Below, one piece after another: positions 39,148 through 41,252 of a DNA stretch of 41,252 nucleotides. Where the stretch lies: positions 1 to 41,252 of the IMG/VR virus record IMGVR_UViG_3300021961_000006. One strand, given 5' to 3'. Every line of letters begins with the position of its first letter. Within the stretch, counting starts at the first letter, position 1. The notes under the pieces were generated by a model that saw nothing but the letters and a program-made list of their open reading frames with translations, had not been told where the DNA came from and searched no databases. A program made the translations under genes and the position numbers. This DNA comes from a virus.

Positions 39148-39382
39148 ATAGTGAATCAACAATACTCTTTAACTCATCTACCGTTGTAGCAGCGTCAATG
39201 TTAGTTTGAATAGTTGCATACTTATCTCTGATAACCTGTCGAGCAGCTTCAGCTACAGTAGCGTCATTGCCGGGAATCTGCTTCATAATTACTTCATCAA
39301 GCGGAGCAAACTCTTTAGATCTAGCGTCTCTACGTTTATCGTGAGATATAGTTTTAGCTTTATTAAGGTTGACTGTTATCAT
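39134..39382 (-). CDS. Small fibre-cassette protein with VNLNKAKxIxHDKRR motif
   Basis: 82 aa. MITVNLNKAKTISHDKRRDA, then RSKEFAPLDEVIMKQIPGND. I know the opening VNLNKAKxIxHDKRRxAR from small proteins next to fibre genes in marine phages, often as the C-terminal half of an assembly-type protein whose N-terminal half is the previous gene. Here the two are separate overlapping frames (20 bases). Helical, no membrane segment. Confidence 0.75.
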   Translation of the reverse strand: MITVNLNKAKTISHDKRRDARSKEFAPLDEVIMKQIPGNDATVAEAARQVIRDKYATIQTNIDAATTVDELKSIVDSLYAEA

Positions 39383-39674
39383 TGGCTACCTCTAATACAG
39401 GTTTTGGTGGAGCTACATAATCAGGATGTTGTGGATCAGTAATAAACATATTGTGTTCACCACCTATTCCATCGGGATTGGTTAAGTCAGCTTGCCACGC
39501 CTCACGAAATGTTCTATCCGCAGGAACATCATTTACACTAATAATCTTATAGGGCTTACCAGACGGTACGTCTTTAATAGCAATAGCATCTATACCATGC
39601 TCATCAAGTGCTTCTTGCGATGGGGAAATTACTGCTACTCCGCCTTCATCTGTTTCATAAATTATTCTTTGCAT
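39363..39674 (-). CDS. Small fibre-cassette protein, assembly type
   Basis: 103 aa. The core is PYKIISVNDVPADRTFREAW, then QADLTNPDGIGGEHN, a motif common in small tail-associated proteins of marine phages. The N-terminal MQRIIYETDEGGVAVISPSQ has strand-like sequence. AGGA is eight bases before ATG 39674. Together with the next gene it may form a two-chain version of a fibre-assembly protein. Chaperone role inferred. Confidence 0.75.
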   Translation of the reverse strand: MQRIIYETDEGGVAVISPSQEALDEHGIDAIAIKDVPSGKPYKIISVNDVPADRTFREAWQADLTNPDGIGGEHNMFITDPQHPDYVAPPKPVLEVANDNSQP

Positions 39675-39683
39675 AATAATGTC

Positions 39684-40577
39684 CTATCTATGTACAACTA
39701 CAAAACCAACTACAGGATCTGATGCTCCACGGACAGATACTTCCGAGGGAGTTGCTGTAAAATACCGAACTCTAGTATTACTGGTTGCTTGTGCAGCAAC
39801 AACTTCACAAGTAACGTTTACTTGCCCTGCTGTGTTTGTATCATGCCGTGTAATTGAAGTAGTGTAATAGGTATCTGGCATTGATGTAGAAAAATTAATG
39901 GAAAAGTCACCTGTTCCATTATCAGTAATACTACTCACATTTCCATTACCAATAATTGAATTTGATGTTCCATTCCATTGTACCCATGCTCGACAACCGT
40001 ATGCAGTAGCTGCTGATCCGTAACCTGAGTTGAATTTAAGGTTACCAGAACTGTCGATACGCATACGTTCTGAACCATTTACTACAGCTCCCAAATAAGA
40101 ACTAGCACCTACATATACATAGTTATTACCGTCACGTTTGAAAAATCCTGTGCTACTTGCTATATCTCCAGTTACATCTAACTTACTAGTAGGACTACTA
40201 GTACCAATACCTACGTTACCACCATTAGTAATAGATACTAAAGGATCAGCAGTATATTCAGGCGAATAAAATCTTAGTGCATTTCCATTATCTGCTCTAA
40301 TACTAAAATCATATCCACCAGCGTTAATAAACTTAACGTAAGTATCTGCACCACTTAGTTTTATATTGCCAATTACATCTAATTTTTCTCCAGGACTAGC
40401 CGTACCAATACCAACGTTACCTGTAGTCGTAATGTTGTAACTCTGACCATCTAAGTTACCACCTAACTGCGGTGTAGTGTCGTTTACTAAATCAGGTGCA
40501 GGGACATTATCTAAATTAGCAGTATTAACGTCACCATTAGCATCTAAAAGATCCGCTAGGTTTCTTGATCTACTCAT
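39684..40577 (-). CDS. Tail fibre protein with NVGIGT repeats
   Basis: 297 aa. It opens [20 protein letters not shown] (a common fibre opening) and has [15 protein letters not shown]. Two copies of NVGIGT(A/S)SPxxKLDVxG(N/D)I follow, at about residues 54 and 118, a repeat typical of beta-helical fibres. The end is beta-rich ([20 protein letters not shown]). It is a structural or adhesin protein of the cassette; overlaps the 56-aa gene by ATGA. Confidence 0.85.
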   Translation of the reverse strand: MSRSRNLADLLDANGDVNTANLDNVPAPDLVNDTTPQLGGNLDGQSYNITTTGNVGIGTASPGEKLDVIGNIKLSGADTYVKFINAGGYDFSIRADNGNALRFYSPEYTADPLVSITNGGNVGIGTSSPTSKLDVTGDIASSTGFFKRDGNNYVYVGASSYLGAVVNGSERMRIDSSGNLKFNSGYGSAATAYGCRAWVQWNGTSNSIIGNGNVSSITDNGTGDFSINFSTSMPDTYYTTSITRHDTNTAGQVNVTCEVVAAQATSNTRVRYFTATPSEVSVRGASDPVVGFVVVHR

Positions 40578-40744
40578 GGGGTCACCTCATCCGCAGGTTC
40601 AGGCGTGTTGCCTTCAGCTAACCACTCAAGATATTCTTGGTAGTCTGTGTTGTCTGGATCGAAAGGAATGCAAGCGTTGTCTGAAATACGAAGGACAGCT
40701 TCTACTTCATTAGTAATTTCGTTTGGTTGTGTAAATTTGTACAT
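40574..40744 (-). CDS. 56-aa conserved fibre-cassette protein
   Basis: 56 codons from ATG 40744: [20 protein letters not shown], then [20 protein letters not shown], then [13 protein letters not shown]. [27 protein letters not shown] is a motif I recognise from many small proteins located next to fibre genes. The start is ten bases after the fibre stop and the end overlaps the next gene by ATGA. No membrane helix. Role unknown. Confidence 0.8.
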   Translation of the reverse strand: MYKFTQPNEITNEVEAVLRISDNACIPFDPDNTDYQEYLEWLAEGNTPEPADEVTP

Positions 40745-40753
40745 TATTAATTC

Positions 40754-41252
40754 CTACAATTCTGCGTCAAATTTCATAAACTTATTAGTTCTATATTGTG
40801 CAACGTGTCCTGCTGAAGCACTTGTTACATTACAATTAGTAATCTGAGCAAAGTATGCTCCTTGAGCAGAACCAGAAAAATTAACAGCACTAGCACTAGA
40901 AGTTGTACCAGTAACACTATTACTTTTATTACTAATAGTAATTGATGCAGTTGTTAAACTAAATGTTGGAGTTGTTCTCATTTCTGGTTGAAAAACTAAA
41001 GAGTTTTCAATAGAAGAAGCAGAGTTATACATTCCATACACACCAGCACCTTGAAACTGTAGATAGCGTTTACACAATTCTAACTCAGTGCCATACGGTC
41101 TGCGCTCAAACTCAGTGGCTACAGAGCCTACCTCTAGCTGGACTCCTGTGATGTAGAAGGTATTACCAGATGTGGCAAGTAAATTTGTTTGACCTGTAGC
41201 AGCAAGAAAGACACCGCTTGCCCATGTGCCAGAAGTACTTTGATATGACGAT
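40754..41252 (-). CDS. Tail fibre/receptor-binding protein, C-terminal part (continuation of gene at 1-741)
   Basis: In frame from the right window edge: fibre motif GVQLEVGSVATEFERRPYGT, then ELELCKRYLQFQ, then a beta-rich domain with SAQGAYFAQITNCNVTSASA, ending KFMKFDAEL. Bases 41126-41252 repeat 1-127, so the C-terminal unique part runs 41125 down to the stop at 40754 (123 residues). VATEFERRPYGTELxLCxRY joins the carbohydrate-binding-like domain to the tail piece in many marine phage fibres. Confidence 0.85.
   Translation of the reverse strand, partial: SSYQSTSGTWASGVFLAATGQTNLLATSGNTFYITGVQLEVGSVATEFERRPYGTELELCKRYLQFQGAGVYGMYNSASSIENSLVFQPEMRTTPTFSLTTASITISNKSNSVTGTTSSASAVNFSGSAQGAYFAQITNCNVTSASAGHVAQYRTNKFMKFDAEL
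41126..41252. repeat. Right copy of 127-bp identical contig-end repeat
   Basis: Exact copy of bases 1-127. Removing one copy gives a circular map of 41,125 bp in which the fibre gene starting at 741 continues uninterrupted at 41125. Confidence 0.95.

Noticed and set aside
40793-40804. GTTGCACAATA on the minus strand near the end of the fibre gene
   Set aside because: Partly matches the promoter motif but encodes the fibre segment HVAQY in frame and lacks the matching upstream bases.

Overview
This window is one essentially complete genome of a marine T7-like podovirus (autographivirus type) that appears able to integrate. The first 127 bases are repeated exactly as the last 127 bases. One tail-fibre gene runs off the left end and continues in frame at the right end, so the contig is circular (about 41,125 bp unique) and was opened inside a fibre gene. 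Every convincing gene is on the minus strand, so transcription runs from high to low coordinates. The host cannot be named. The fibre motifs are of a kind I associate with marine viromes, and together with the class II ribonucleotide reductase and a bacterial tRNA-Leu(UAA) they point to a marine bacterium, possibly a proteobacterium.

Layout in transcription order. (1) About 35.3 to 32.2 kb: an early block of about a dozen very small, overlapping genes, several of them single-pass membrane peptides, plus a Cys-rich 248-aa protein and an HExxH protein. (2) 32.1 to 29.9 kb: a lysogeny module with a sigma70-type promoter overlapped by an inverted repeat, a MarR-like regulator, a tyrosine integrase, an HNH nuclease, an array of TGTCAC repeats and a full-length tRNA-Leu(UAA), the likely attP. 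(3) 29.8 to 18.6 kb: single-subunit RNA polymerase, SSB (gp2.5), endonuclease I, amidase (gp3.5), primase-helicase, DNA polymerase, exonuclease and a monomeric class II RNR, with small genes between them. (4) 18.6 to 2.7 kb: gp7.3-like protein, portal, scaffold, capsid, tail tubular A and B, internal virion proteins A to D and the T7-type tail fibre. (5) 2.7 kb through the contig junction to 39.0 kb: a cassette of extra fibre-like proteins interleaved with small assembly-type proteins. (6) 38.9 to 36.4 kb: coiled-coil membrane protein, 3-TM-type holin, small and large terminase. (7) 36.4 to 35.3 kb: a mostly noncoding, repeat-rich region with two small membrane-protein genes, the likely place of the physical genome ends.

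How it works together: host RNA polymerase should read the early block and the lysogeny genes, making the phage RNA polymerase. Four copies of a motif close to AGGTTGCACAGTAG resemble the SP6 promoter and lie upstream of the RNA polymerase gene, upstream of SSB, upstream of the structural block and just after the large terminase gene, so they are probably its promoters. Strong hairpin-plus-U-tract terminators follow the capsid gene, the amidase gene and the gp16-like gene. The amidase and the holin should lyse the cell. The integrase, MarR-like regulator, tRNA and repeat array would provide the alternative, lysogenic outcome; no CI-type repressor is visible.
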